Assembly: GCF_000250985.1 (NCBI RefSeq)
Contig: NW_013524646.1
Span: forward strand, 407,913-471,912
Origin: Nematocida parisii ERTm1
Lineage: Eukaryota; Microsporidia
Reading direction: 5' to 3'
DNA: 64,000 nucleotides
Positions within the stretch are counted from its first letter, which is position 1; every line of letters begins with the position of its first letter. Position numbers and translations under genes: made by a program. Below the pieces are notes generated by a model that was not told the DNA's origin, did not search any database, and saw nothing but the letters and a program-made list of their open reading frames with translations. Shown piece after piece: positions 27,097-36,732 of this stretch.

Positions 27097-28395
27097 TCAT
27101 GGCATAATAAAATACAGAGCACTATACAGCACGCATATACCCAATAAATCACTCACTGCATTGAGAATGGGTACAATATTATAAGAAACATCCATATTTA
27201 AGGTTTGAAGGATAAATACAACAATATTTGTTATGTAGTATAAAAGGATTATCTCTACATTTAAAAGAACTCCAAATAGAAGAACATACATCGTGGGTAT
27301 TCCAGTAAAGAAAATCCTTAAAAGACAGCACGCGAACAGTGCCAGGCACGTAGCAGTGAATATTAAAGTGTATAAAGTACGTACATTATTTGGATTCTCT
27401 ATATACTTGTCTGATTTTACATTATCCCCACTGCTGATTGAAATGACATCGGCACTGTCCTCACCCTCCTGTGCACTGATGTACGTAGTGACCTTGCCAA
27501 CGTATATAAGAATGACAGAACCAGCTATACCATTAAACAAAGGAATAACACACCCCATCCACGGATTAAATAAAGATAAAGTATTTATGAGATGGCCAGC
27601 TACCATTGTAATTATAAAAGCCAACCCAAGTGACCAAGACCCAAATAATTTCAATTTAGGCATGTGCTCCACTTGCGTATAAAGAACTCTAAGCAGCATC
27701 ACAATTAGTCCAATTAAAACACTGTTTGTTATGAACACTTGATAATAAAATTTTGGTAGGAAAATTGAAGTATTTCCAATTATTGCTGGGTACGCTTTGC
27801 TTATCTGCACATAAATACTTTCTGAAAAATAAATTAAAGAAATTGTACAGACATAGTCAGAGAGAGATGCAATAATAGGGAGTAGAATATTATCAGAGTC
27901 AAAATTAAAGCAAATACTTATAAATATACAGAATACCACACACATGAACGTACATATACAGCTACATGCACCAGCAAAGAAAGCAGTGGCAGATGTACTT
28001 ATTATAAATAGAAGGTTCTTCTGTATGTCATTTATAAGGAGTATCTCTAGTATATTTTTGTAATTAGAGCATATGCCTATAAGGATACTGAACCCTATTG
28101 AAACAAAGAACATGTTAAGCCCAGAGTCAAATACGTATTCAATTAAAGAAATTGTAGACATCGGGGTTCTGTTCAGACGAGACCTTTTAACAGTGCTGCT
28201 CATTAGGTCGGCATAGTTTAGTTCTATGTTATTCTTAAAGCACAGCATAGAATTAAGAATGAAGAGGTAATGCATGGGCTTAATATACTCTTCACCCAGG
28301 TGTGCGTGCAGTGTCATAGTCATAAGAAAAAGACCGCATAGTGAGATCGAAAGACTTGGCATAAGCTCTCTCATTTCCTTTATGTCGATAACCAT
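27097..28395 (-). CDS. SLC41/MgtE-type divalent cation transporter
   Basis: A protein of 432 residues with about ten hydrophobic segments in two repeated halves, as in SLC41 (eukaryotic MgtE-like Mg2+ carriers). Each half keeps a polar in-membrane signature. In the first half it is an Asn-Ile-Glu-Leu-Asn start and Asp-Ser-Asp-Asn-Ile-Leu-Leu-Pro-Ile-Ile-Ala-Ser-Leu-Ser-Asp; in the second it is Ile-Pro-Leu-Phe-Asn-Gly-Ile-Ala-Gly and Asn-Ile-Val-Pro-Ile-Leu-Asn-Ala-Val-Ser-Asp. It probably moves Mg2+ across the plasma or an internal membrane. The ATG at 28395 is used; it lies 25 bp after the nucleoporin stop on the same strand. Confidence 0.75.
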   Translation of the reverse strand: MVIDIKEMRELMPSLSISLCGLFLMTMTLHAHLGEEYIKPMHYLFILNSMLCFKNNIELNYADLMSSTVKRSRLNRTPMSTISLIEYVFDSGLNMFFVSIGFSILIGICSNYKNILEILLINDIQKNLLFIISTSATAFFAGACSCICTFMCVVFCIFISICFNFDSDNILLPIIASLSDYVCTISLIYFSESIYVQISKAYPAIIGNTSIFLPKFYYQVFITNSVLIGLIVMLLRVLYTQVEHMPKLKLFGSWSLGLAFIITMVAGHLINTLSLFNPWMGCVIPLFNGIAGSVILIYVGKVTTYISAQEGEDSADVISISSGDNVKSDKYIENPNNVRTLYTLIFTATCLALFACCLLRIFFTGIPTMYVLLFGVLLNVEIILLYYITNIVVFILQTLNMDVSYNIVPILNAVSDLLGICVLYSALYFIMP

Positions 28396-28420
28396 GAAAC
28401 AAAAGAATATGAAACCGAAT

Positions 28421-31400
28421 TTATTTTTTGAACATGAAAGAAGATCTCTTTCTGACTGTATCCTTGCCAGCAAAGGGGTTTACATATTCTGTGTTTCCAT
28501 CTTGATTACTGGAAAAAATGGATTGTTGGGGTGTTTCTGTTCCCTGGGGGGGTGTGCTATTCCCGGTGTTATTAAATAAGCTGGAGTTGGAGGGAGCCTG
28601 CTGGGAAAGGTTTGAGAACAGAGAGCTACCCTGTGGGTTTGAGAATAGTTGCTGCCTGTTTTCTAAGATATTTCCCGTGCTTCCACCAAATGGATTTGTA
28701 ATGGAATTCATTTGGCCTGTACTGCCTGAGAAAGTGTTTGTTAGTCTAGTGGGGGTCTGCACTGCACTTGTACTTGGCATGTTCATTGGACTGCCGGTGC
28801 TACTATTACTGAGCAGCAGAGAACTGGCCTCTCCTGTGGGTGGAGAAGAGTTTTGTGCCTCTCCAGTGGGTGGAGTGGTTAGACTATTAAACCGGCTGCT
28901 CATTGCGGACTGTGGAGTGCTTATAGTGCTTCCTAATCCCGTGCTAAATCCAGAAGTTCCTGTGGTGGGCTCCTGGCTTCTGTCGGATAGACTGCCCAGC
29001 GGCGAGGACTGCGAGTGCCCAGTATTTTGGCCAAATAATGAATTTGGCTTAAAACTGCTGCCAGTAAAAAGACTGCTCTGTCTCTGCCCTATCGGATCGG
29101 CCAGTCCATTCTGCTCACTGTGGCCCCGTGACACTTCTGGACTCTTCTCAGCAGGACTAAGTGGATTATTGGACCTGCTCGTAAAACTGTTTGACTCCAC
29201 AGAAGGCCGCTCAGTGCTTGGTGAGGCAAATGAGCTCATGCCGGACTGTGCTTGTGAAGGTGCTTCATCAGATGACTGGGATGGCCGTAAGATTCTTTTC
29301 TGGAATGCTTCTAGTGGTGATTGTGTATAATCATTCATTGAAATTCTGGATGGGTTGTTTGCTGGTGAGCCAGTCCCTAAAAAAGACTTCTTCTCATCTA
29401 ATCCCTCCTGATTAGCCTGCTTTATTCCCTGGCTTAGTCCCAGTAGTGTACTATTACTCGCCAGAGTCTGCTCCTGTTCTGTATTTATGGAAGTTTTTTG
29501 AACGGCATCAGATCCAGGACTGTTAAAGAGCATACTTCCAGTGGTACTCGCACTGCCAAACAAACTTTGACTGCCTAAATGGCCATTAGAACTTAATGGT
29601 TTGCCTAACAGGCTGCTCTGAGAAAAAGACGTGCCCTGAGACTTCTGCTGTACGCCATCCATGGTCTCTCTGGGAAGATTAATAGAGTCAGTTGATGGGA
29701 TACTTGACGAATCCATCTGAGTACTGCTGCCACCAAAACTGTTTCTGCTTTTATCACCAGATCCGGATAAAGAGCTATGCTCAGAATGACCAAATAATCC
29801 ACTTCCTAAATGACTGCCACCCACGGCACTTCCACTGCCAAATCCGAATTTTGGAGTATCTTTGAAACTGTTCAGTGCAGTGCCCCCAGTGGGCTTTGGA
29901 CTTAGTCCATCTGCCCCAGATAAGAATGAATTACTCCCACTAAGAACACTTCTATTACCCAGGGCAGTGGTTGATTTACTGTCCATTCCTGCTGTATTAC
30001 TGATGACTCCCTCTGGCTTATTAAGCCCAGCCATGCCTTTATCCGATTTAATGCTTTCTAATGGACTCTTAGTGGCATGGGATGGCTTATCTGTCTTTGT
30101 ATTATTTTGTTCAGTGGCCTGTGCACTGCCTGGTTGGAGTACGTGCGGTGTGGCTTGCTCTACATTTAAACTGGGCGTGTTTGACAGGTTGCCAGTGCCT
30201 TCCGATAATTTTGTCTTTTTAGCTGTTTCAAGTGACCCTTTATATAAATCCATGGCATTCTTATGGTGGTGTGGTTCATAGATGCCTTTGGATGTGTCTC
30301 TAATCGCATCGTATATAAGATCATTAAGTGCCTTCTGTGCTTCTGGAGACTTTCTTTTTGAGTGTATCATCTGATAGTCTTTACCGGCTCTTTCTCTGTC
30401 AATATCCTCGCTGATTTTAGCCATCTTCTCCCTAATTGGATCCTTCTGCTTGCTCTGCTCTACTTTCCTGAGCTCTTCTTCCTGAAGAAGTCGCAGTCTT
30501 TCTCTCTCTGCGTACTCCTCATTAAACCGCTTTCTTGCTTCATCTAGTCTTCTCTGCTGCTCTCTTTTCTCTCTCTCTTTCTGCTCTCTAATGATTCTTG
30601 ACCACCTGTCTGTTTTGTCTGCGTGGTACTGGTCTCTCTCTAGCCGACCGCCCTCTTTAATGAATCCCTTCTCTTTCATCTGCAGCTTCATCAGACTGGG
30701 CACCGCACCAGGGGGAATTCCTACTGACTTAACAATCCTGTTCTCTGCTGGGTGTATGCAGTAGTACGGCAAGTACTTGTCTTTTCTTGGGTCATCACGA
30801 AGACTGTACCGAAGAACATTCCTTTCTTTGTCATACTGTATTATCTCTGCATCGCTGTCTATGCTAGGATACTTCACAACCCCATCATCATCCCTAAATT
30901 TGTTAAACGGATTCAGACCAAGCGCCAGTACATCATCTACCCTTCTTAATTCTTTTTTTCTTTCTGCCTCCCAGTCAACACTCTCGTCATAGTCTGGTGC
31001 TGTAAACCCAGTAATGTTTATAGGCTCTAAACCCGTGTCTATCGCAATGCCTGCATGCTCTATACTGATCTCACTTGGCTTGACATACTTAACAGAGCTC
31101 ACTGAGTCGCCTTCTGCATTTGTATTTACATCAATGTCAGACTCTTCATACTTTCTCTTGTTCTTTCCTGCAATATACTGTATGAACTCAGTCTCCATCT
31201 CCTGGCTAACCACCTTCCCCTGTGCCAGTTCCTTAATAAACCGCATATTATCCATGTACTCAGGTAGGTCCTCCTCCTTTACAACAGTGTTTAGTAGTGA
31301 AGATATCTTGTCAATCTGCTCTTCTTCTAGCTCATCACCTTCCTCTATTATATCATGAATGTTTTTGTATATTCCCCGATACTCTCCAGGTGTAAGTGAA

Positions 31401-31516
31401 AATGCATCAAAATACAATTCTTCCTTATCTTCTGGTACGTCTGCTGCTATAAAGTCTGCTATTTTTTCAACTGCGGTATACGCAGCACTGACTAGTTTGT
31501 TAAACACTCCGTACAT
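28421..31516 (-). CDS. FG-repeat nucleoporin (NUP1/NUP60/NUP153-like layout)
   Basis: A protein of 1,031 residues. An N-terminal amphipathic helix (about residues 1-25) could bind membrane, as in yeast Nup1 and Nup60. Residues 30-310 are acidic and mostly non-repetitive. Residues 310-410 are a highly charged Glu/Arg/Lys helix. The rest is a long Ser/Thr/Asn/Gln-rich disordered region with scattered Ser-Leu-Phe-Gly, Ser-Leu-Phe-Asn, Asn-Pro-Phe and Gly-Phe-Gly repeats, the FG meshwork that binds transport receptors. The C-terminus is basic (Arg-Lys-Arg-Ser-Ser-Phe-Met-Phe-Lys-Lys). The exact paralog is unclear. Its start is 41 bp from the divergent HSF start. Confidence 0.75.
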   Translation of the reverse strand: MYGVFNKLVSAAYTAVEKIADFIAADVPEDKEELYFDAFSLTPGEYRGIYKNIHDIIEEGDELEEEQIDKISSLLNTVVKEEDLPEYMDNMRFIKELAQGKVVSQEMETEFIQYIAGKNKRKYEESDIDVNTNAEGDSVSSVKYVKPSEISIEHAGIAIDTGLEPINITGFTAPDYDESVDWEAERKKELRRVDDVLALGLNPFNKFRDDDGVVKYPSIDSDAEIIQYDKERNVLRYSLRDDPRKDKYLPYYCIHPAENRIVKSVGIPPGAVPSLMKLQMKEKGFIKEGGRLERDQYHADKTDRWSRIIREQKEREKREQQRRLDEARKRFNEEYAERERLRLLQEEELRKVEQSKQKDPIREKMAKISEDIDRERAGKDYQMIHSKRKSPEAQKALNDLIYDAIRDTSKGIYEPHHHKNAMDLYKGSLETAKKTKLSEGTGNLSNTPSLNVEQATPHVLQPGSAQATEQNNTKTDKPSHATKSPLESIKSDKGMAGLNKPEGVISNTAGMDSKSTTALGNRSVLSGSNSFLSGADGLSPKPTGGTALNSFKDTPKFGFGSGSAVGGSHLGSGLFGHSEHSSLSGSGDKSRNSFGGSSTQMDSSSIPSTDSINLPRETMDGVQQKSQGTSFSQSSLLGKPLSSNGHLGSQSLFGSASTTGSMLFNSPGSDAVQKTSINTEQEQTLASNSTLLGLSQGIKQANQEGLDEKKSFLGTGSPANNPSRISMNDYTQSPLEAFQKRILRPSQSSDEAPSQAQSGMSSFASPSTERPSVESNSFTSRSNNPLSPAEKSPEVSRGHSEQNGLADPIGQRQSSLFTGSSFKPNSLFGQNTGHSQSSPLGSLSDRSQEPTTGTSGFSTGLGSTISTPQSAMSSRFNSLTTPPTGEAQNSSPPTGEASSLLLSNSSTGSPMNMPSTSAVQTPTRLTNTFSGSTGQMNSITNPFGGSTGNILENRQQLFSNPQGSSLFSNLSQQAPSNSSLFNNTGNSTPPQGTETPQQSIFSSNQDGNTEYVNPFAGKDTVRKRSSFMFKK

Positions 31517-31557
31517 TGCTATTAAAAAAACATAAAAATTCAATTTCTTTTATTCCT

Positions 31558-32178
31558 ATGCACAAGTTCCTCAGAAATTTATACTCCGTGGTTTGCTCAG
31601 AGACAGATCCATCTATTGTCTGGAATGAAGAGGGGAATGGCTTTGTCATTTTAGACAAAGCAGAATTTATGAGAAACTCTTTCTCTAAACTGTGCAAGTC
31701 AGATGAATATGGCACTTTTATTAGACAGCTGAATAATTACGGATTCTCAAAGGAGAAGAGACTCGGTGTAGATGAGTTCACAAACCCTAAATTCATCAAG
31801 GGATCTCCACATTTACTTGAAGTCTTGAAGAGAAAGGCAATACTGCCGAATGAGAAAATAAATGAGCTGGCGATTGTGCAGAATAACCAAGCAGTTCTTC
31901 ATAATAATATGTCAGCAATGAATGAAATGAACAGAAAACTCTCCAGGGAAGTGTACATTCTTAAGAAAAAAGTAGACCAGCAAGACAGAACCATAAACGA
32001 GCTGGTGCGGGCATTCATAAGGATATTTAACAAACAAGAAACAAAAGAAGAAACACTCCGGCTAAAGGACAACACAGAAATAGGGAATATCCTGCTAGAC
32101 ATACCCGCACAGCCACCAGCAGAGTCTGAGGATATAAGCATAGATGAATTCTTGAATAATGAATTTGATCAAGTATAG
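31558..32178 (+). CDS. HSF1: Heat shock transcription factor
   Basis: A protein of 206 residues. A winged-helix HSF DNA-binding domain covers residues 1-92: a Phe-Leu-Arg-Asn-Leu-Tyr start, Ile-Val-Trp-Asn-Glu-Glu-Gly-Asn-Gly-Phe, Phe-Ser-Lys-Leu-Cys-Lys, and the recognition-helix end Ser-Asp-Glu-Tyr-Gly-Thr-Phe-Ile-Arg-Gln-Leu-Asn-Asn-Tyr-Gly-Phe. A coiled trimerisation region lies at about 115-165, then a short acidic tail of roughly 35 residues that could be the activation region. It binds inverted nGAAn repeats. The protein is much shorter than fungal Hsf1. The ATG at 31558 leaves a 41 bp divergent promoter. Confidence 0.9.
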   Translation: MHKFLRNLYSVVCSETDPSIVWNEEGNGFVILDKAEFMRNSFSKLCKSDEYGTFIRQLNNYGFSKEKRLGVDEFTNPKFIKGSPHLLEVLKRKAILPNEKINELAIVQNNQAVLHNNMSAMNEMNRKLSREVYILKKKVDQQDRTINELVRAFIRIFNKQETKEETLRLKDNTEIGNILLDIPAQPPAESEDISIDEFLNNEFDQV

Positions 32179-32520
32179 CCCAGGGCAATGCAGTTTTTAT
32201 TTAACCATGCGTAGCATTATACTGAAATGTAATTTTAGGTTAATTCGGGCTGCACTGCCAGATATTTATAGACTAAAGTTCAGTAATACTCTGAATCACA
32301 AACAGGCAATACACCAGAAGTATATACAGAATATAATCATTCCATAAATTATGAGAATGTCCATTAATTCTTATTTCTATTTAGTTCTTGGCCATAAATC
32401 TTTGTAAAGTACTGTATAAGATATGCTGAGAATTTATTAATCATCATAAATAAAATGAGAATTTGTGTGTTTCTGTACGGGGATATTTAAGGCGTACCGC
32501 GTATTCATTGAATATTCTTG
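32179..32520. other. Convergent intergenic gap between HSF and the VMA21-like gene
   Basis: 342 bp, AT-rich. A 62-codon frame (32159-32347) overlaps the HSF end and has no recognisable pattern, so I read this as non-coding 3' sequence. Confidence 0.5.
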
Positions 32521-32718
32521 TTAAGTGTTCTTTTTTGTTCTGAGCTCTTCTGATTCTGCCTTCCTCACTGCCAGTATAGTTATGAATATTATATAAAATA
32601 CCATAAATAACATAGAAATAAAGGATTTCCAAAGCGTATTCGCCCCAAGAACCCCCATAATAAAATAGGTCGATAGTGGGAGAACAGCTAATCCTGTGCA
32701 GACAAGCAGTGTATTCAT
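32521..32718 (-). CDS. VMA21: VMA21-like V-ATPase assembly factor
   Basis: A 65-residue protein with two hydrophobic segments (about residues 3-24 and 30-51). The first ends in Leu-Pro-Leu-Ser-Thr-Tyr-Phe, close to the Pro-Leu-Gly-Thr-Tyr-Phe of Vma21. The tail after the second is charged (Arg-Lys-Ala-Glu-Ser-Glu-Glu). Vma21 is an ER chaperone for assembly of the V0 sector of the vacuolar proton pump. The length fits the fungal proteins (about 77). Short size limits certainty. It lies 32 bp downstream of the AT-hook/zinc-finger gene on the same strand. Confidence 0.55.
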   Translation of the reverse strand: MNTLLVCTGLAVLPLSTYFIMGVLGANTLWKSFISMLFMVFYIIFITILAVRKAESEELRTKKNT

Positions 32719-32750
32719 AAATAAAATATTTTCAGTTGTTTTTTAATTTT

Positions 32751-34697
32751 CTACTCTCTGAAAAAGTTATCTATAATTATTACCATGCCACAGGCTAGGA
32801 CTGCCACTAAATTTGTTCTGTGCTTTACAATTCCTTGGATTGTGACTCTGTAATCATTTGGTGGAATTGGCTGGACATTTTCCACTAATGCATGCTCTTC
32901 TTCTGAGGTGGCTATGAATAATTCGTCATTCCTTATTTCTGTTCTGAGCACTTTCATGTACACCTTTGGGTCTGTTCTGTACGCAGATACGCACAGGGAT
33001 CCGTCCAGTCCGGAAGAGACAATAAATCCGGGCTTTATAAGAATTGCGTGTGAACATGCGTGTGGTGATGTTAGTAGCGTACTATTAGAAGATGCACAGT
33101 ATATTCTTCCCAGGCCGTAGAGTGAGTTACTTATGAAGAATGTGTCTGGTTCTCCTTCTAAGCCGGATACTACGTTTGTTCCTACTTTAGAGGGGACTGC
33201 ACATATTTCTTCAAAGTTTTCATTAATACAGTACGTCCTTCCGTTTGAGTCTACCACAATAATAGACGTGTCTGTGGTTTCCAGTGAGATAATTGGAGAC
33301 TCAAATGGCTTTTCTTTTTTATTCGCGAGATTAATTAGCACTCTATGACTGCATACGATTATTTCTCCATTGAATAGTGCGAAACTGACCACTTGTGCTT
33401 TTGTCTTAATTTCCTTGGATATTTCCAGTTTCTTCTCCTCTGTGAAAATAAGTTCTCTGAGCACACCGTCATTGAACAGCACAAGAACTGTCTTCTCTGT
33501 GTATGGGAGAAGTTTCCTGGGGAATCCGTACCCCTCAAAAGTTATCTCTGAGAGTATTTTGTTTCTGTTTAAGACAAAGAACATGGCATTTCCGGTGGAG
33601 AACAAGAATATATTTTGGGGTTTCCCAGACTCTTGCTGCTCATCTTCCTCATCTGCCTCTCCTTTAGTCCCAACTATCACGTGATCATCTACCACCGCCA
33701 GAAGAGTAGACTCTAAGTATAAGTTAAGGAAGGCAACTCTGCCCTGCTCGTAGCTTTGCATGTGCGGTAATTGCCGGCCATTGAAAACAATCGAGTCTAT
33801 TTTAAACCGCGATGCATCGTGCGCCTCGTCTTCCTTAACCCGCTTTACATCATCTTCGTCGTACTCATGCCTGTCCTCAGAGCCTATGCTGTATTCAGAA
33901 ATTGAGTCAGCCCCCCTCTTCTTTATTCTTCTTTTTTCGTGGCCCAGCTGGGAGTCATCGAATGTGAAAATGAAGTTGTAGTGCTGGTCTGGCATGCGCA
34001 TGAGATGGTGGGATATACCCTCCAATAAGAATCTGTTCTCTAAATTGAACTTTTTCTTGAAAATACTCTTCACCTCCTCATAGTCAAGAGGACCATGCTT
34101 TTCAACGTAGTCGTCTATTATTGACTTGAAAAAATGCGTAAACTTCCCGCAGTGGTACTTGTACGCCATTAAACTCTTGAACTGCCGGCCACACCCGGGA
34201 ATCCTGCAATAGAATATTTGGTTGCTCTCTGTAAATGTCTCTGGGTCTATAATGAGAGTCACACCCTTTGGGAAAATAGACAGAAGAATGTCCTTTAATA
34301 TGCCACCTTCTGCAATAACTTTAGATATGTCTAAAAGACCCTCATCGTGCACTATATCCCCAATTAGTCCGGCAGTGCTTACTTCTTCAGTCTCCTCCCC
34401 TACTTTTATCATTATGTCGTACGCCTCAAGAAGATCCACTGCATCTGCCATGTGCTCGCGCGTAATATGATCCCTCAGATTTTCCGTTGCTGTGCAGTCC
34501 ATATACCCACAGACTATTTTTTTACTTGACGGAGTGAAAATTGAATGCTTATAATACATTAAGTGTCTTTTGTATCCAAGACTGGATTGGTATTGTAGGC
34601 CGCATGCAATGTACGGGCATTTAAAACAAACAACATCCATTCGGTCCATTTTCTCTCCTTCCCGAGGCTTTCTTCCTCGCTTTCTATAATCTTGCAT
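32751..34697 (-). CDS. AT-hook / C2H2 zinc finger / WD-like propeller protein
   Basis: A protein of 648 residues. Residues 5-13 hold an AT-hook-like Arg-Lys-Arg-Gly-Arg-Lys-Pro-Arg. Three C2H2-type fingers follow: C-x4-C-x12-H-x5-H near residue 30, a shorter C-x4-C-x8-H-x4-H near 63, and C-x4-C-x12-H-x5-H near 166. From about residue 310 the strand-rich sequence with regular Ser/Asp turns looks like a seven-bladed propeller. This order recalls the TFIIIC subunit Tfc6/GTF3C2, a DNA-binding N-terminus plus propeller, but I cannot confirm it. It is probably a nuclear DNA-binding protein. Start codons are 78 bp apart from the divergent EAF7-like gene. Confidence 0.6.
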   Translation of the reverse strand: MQDYRKRGRKPREGEKMDRMDVVCFKCPYIACGLQYQSSLGYKRHLMYYKHSIFTPSSKKIVCGYMDCTATENLRDHITREHMADAVDLLEAYDIMIKVGEETEEVSTAGLIGDIVHDEGLLDISKVIAEGGILKDILLSIFPKGVTLIIDPETFTESNQIFYCRIPGCGRQFKSLMAYKYHCGKFTHFFKSIIDDYVEKHGPLDYEEVKSIFKKKFNLENRFLLEGISHHLMRMPDQHYNFIFTFDDSQLGHEKRRIKKRGADSISEYSIGSEDRHEYDEDDVKRVKEDEAHDASRFKIDSIVFNGRQLPHMQSYEQGRVAFLNLYLESTLLAVVDDHVIVGTKGEADEEDEQQESGKPQNIFLFSTGNAMFFVLNRNKILSEITFEGYGFPRKLLPYTEKTVLVLFNDGVLRELIFTEEKKLEISKEIKTKAQVVSFALFNGEIIVCSHRVLINLANKKEKPFESPIISLETTDTSIIVVDSNGRTYCINENFEEICAVPSKVGTNVVSGLEGEPDTFFISNSLYGLGRIYCASSNSTLLTSPHACSHAILIKPGFIVSSGLDGSLCVSAYRTDPKVYMKVLRTEIRNDELFIATSEEEHALVENVQPIPPNDYRVTIQGIVKHRTNLVAVLACGMVIIIDNFFRE

Positions 34698-34775
34698 ATT
34701 TTACAGGGGTGAAAATATTTCGCTTGTCTATATAATTCTACAGTATAAGAATACGCCGTGTGAAAATATTTGCTA

Positions 34776-35036
34776 ATGACTGTTCCATCCGAAGTGGTAA
34801 TGAACATTCGAATTCTAAAGGCACTAAGCGACGTCTTCCCAGAAGGACCCGCCAGACACTTTATTATGGCAAGCACTCTAAGAAAGTTAAAAAAACCAAA
34901 CGCCATTACTGGAGATATGCTATGGAAATTTCTCTCCACACACTACTCCGTATCTGAAGAACTCTCCATCCCAAACTCATCCAGTAATTATATCTGCTTC
35001 ACACTTGATGATTACTTGTCACTGCAGAGTAAATAA
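34776..35036 (+). CDS. EAF7/MRGBP-like subunit of the NuA4 acetyltransferase
   Basis: A small protein of 86 residues. It matches the CT20 (Eaf7/MRGBP) core: Ile-Leu-Lys-Ala-Leu, then Glu-Gly-Pro-Ala-Arg-His-Phe-Ile-Met in place of the usual Pro-Val-Gly-x-x-x-His-Phe-x-Met, then Met-Leu-Trp-Lys-Phe-Leu-Ser-Thr-His-Tyr in place of Ile-Trp-x-x-Leu-x-Thr-x-Tyr, and a final Pro-Asn-Ser-Ser-Ser-Asn-Tyr stretch. Eaf7 forms the TINTIN module with Eaf3/MRG15. The acidic tail of larger homologs is absent. Only the core domain remains, so the call rests on a handful of residues. Confidence 0.5.
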   Translation: MTVPSEVVMNIRILKALSDVFPEGPARHFIMASTLRKLKKPNAITGDMLWKFLSTHYSVSEELSIPNSSSNYICFTLDDYLSLQSK

Positions 35037-35241
35037 GTACTTTCCCCGTACAGCTCAGTTAATTACACATTTGGTATTTTTGTTTTTCTGAATTTGCTAT
35101 AATTATATTCAGGTATTCTATTATTACCCAGTATAGAATACAAAATGAAAATAAATAAATACTAAATAAAGGACCAAGCCGTAGCGCAGACTTCCCAGGA
35201 CAGGACAACATACATAAAAATAAATTTCAAACTTAGAAAAG

Positions 35242-36732
35242 ATGGTTTTTATGAAGAGTGCCACGAATATGTTTGAGTACGCATTACGAATAATTCACTC
35301 GCATTATAATGAAAGCATGCTTACATTTGGAGTGAAAGAGTACAGGGCCATGGATGGGATAATGATTATTTTCATGCAATCTATTGTGTACATTGCACTC
35401 TCAGCACTATCCCTTGCCATGAATCCCAGGAAGAAGAAGTTTTCTACTAAACCAGGAAAGTCTGTGGATACAGCTGGAAAATATTCCAGGGTAGTTAAAC
35501 GGACTAAAACCACCGATTATGGGATTGATGATATAAGAAGCTCACACAGTTTAAGGGAGCACCTTAATCAGTGCAGATTAATTATAACCATACTTGCACT
35601 GGTTGCTATAAATATTTCAAATAAGCTTATGCTGTATAAAAGCCTAGACCATATGTCATACCCAATGGTTGCTGTTATTCGATCATTTAGACTATTCCCT
35701 AGTCCTTTAAGTATTATTGGGAGTATTGTATCTTACAGAATCCTTATGTCTACGAGTATGGCTACAATTGGGATATTCATATACTTATTCTCACCGGAAG
35801 AGGGTGTAGAGAGTATTTACTACTTGAAGAAGTTAAATGCGCTGGATGATCCAAGAGCCATCCAAGAATATGATAAAGTTAAGATCGTCCGGATGTCCCT
35901 TCGATTTCTTTATTTTTATGCCAGAGATGTTCTTTCCCCGTACGATGCGTCTAATGAAGAGGACGGGTTTATTGATAAAATTATAAATAATGAATTGCCA
36001 CTACAGGATTATTCCAGGCCTCTTAAAGAACAAGCCAGGACTTATTACAGAACTCTGCTTTTATTACACGGAGACAGAGGAAATGAAATTATTGGTAAGG
36101 AAAGGATTAAAACCGTATTTAAGAAAATCATGGGAACAAATGATAAATTGTACACTCCAGAGATGAATTACCTTGCACTGTCGTTCATTAAAATGATATC
36201 CACAGGGAAGAATGATTTGTACTTTCACGCATTTTTAGAGAAAAGGAAGATTATCGCTGCATCGTATTTAGCATTTCACTCTTTAATGGAAGTGGCCATG
36301 GAGACGGGACAGATAATTATATGCCAAGAGTTAGGAATCCAGTCGGACCTTTTTGTGTTTGGGATTAATTTGTTAAGTGCAGTGAGCCTCTGCTTTATTT
36401 TACTTCTGTACAGCTTCCATGAGAGTGACTGGTCTCCATCATTCAAAAAGGATATATTCATTGCATCATGTGCACTTTACTACATAAGAAGACTCTCCTC
36501 ACAGGAAAGCTTTTTATCCCAAAGGAAGGACAATACAAGAATGAGCCTTCAAATTGGCATGAAATTCTTTTCTCTGTTTTTATCTACTATTTTCTACGGG
36601 CACAGTTTTACTATAGGACAGATTATAGGTCTTGTCTTTATGTTTACATCCTACCTGATCAATATAAACATGCACTCAATTCTTCTTGCCAGATGGACAC
36701 TTTCTGGTCACTTAAGAAAAAAGTGCGTATAG
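35242..36732 (+). CDS. UAA-type (SLC35B-like) nucleotide-sugar transporter with a large inserted loop
   Basis: A 496-residue membrane protein. Residues 120-200 match the UAA family: Ser-Asn-Lys at a helix end, Met-Ser-Tyr-Pro-Met-Val-Ala-Val-Ile-Arg-Ser, then a helix pair. Residues 410-480 match the family's last repeat: an Arg-Lys-Asp-Asn-Thr-Arg turn, Phe-Phe-Ser-Leu-Phe-Leu-Ser-Thr-Ile-Phe-Tyr-Gly-His, then Gly-Gln-Ile-Ile-Gly-Leu-Val-Phe. Between them, about residues 195-330 form a soluble, charged helical insertion that ordinary members lack. Normal members are about 320-400 residues. It probably carries a UDP-sugar into the ER or Golgi; the substrate is unknown. Confidence 0.6.
   Translation: MVFMKSATNMFEYALRIIHSHYNESMLTFGVKEYRAMDGIMIIFMQSIVYIALSALSLAMNPRKKKFSTKPGKSVDTAGKYSRVVKRTKTTDYGIDDIRSSHSLREHLNQCRLIITILALVAINISNKLMLYKSLDHMSYPMVAVIRSFRLFPSPLSIIGSIVSYRILMSTSMATIGIFIYLFSPEEGVESIYYLKKLNALDDPRAIQEYDKVKIVRMSLRFLYFYARDVLSPYDASNEEDGFIDKIINNELPLQDYSRPLKEQARTYYRTLLLLHGDRGNEIIGKERIKTVFKKIMGTNDKLYTPEMNYLALSFIKMISTGKNDLYFHAFLEKRKIIAASYLAFHSLMEVAMETGQIIICQELGIQSDLFVFGINLLSAVSLCFILLLYSFHESDWSPSFKKDIFIASCALYYIRRLSSQESFLSQRKDNTRMSLQIGMKFFSLFLSTIFYGHSFTIGQIIGLVFMFTSYLININMHSILLARWTLSGHLRKKCV

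Noticed and set aside
28518-29330. 270-codon frame on the plus strand
   Set aside because: Antisense to the Ser/Thr-rich FG region of the nucleoporin, where stop codons are rare on both strands by composition.
32159-32347. 62-codon frame overlapping the end of HSF
   Set aside because: No domain pattern, begins inside HSF; probably chance.
35161-35241. Possible tRNA in the gap before the nucleotide-sugar transporter
   Set aside because: GTAGCGCAGACT looked like a D arm, but no T arm or acceptor pairing follows.
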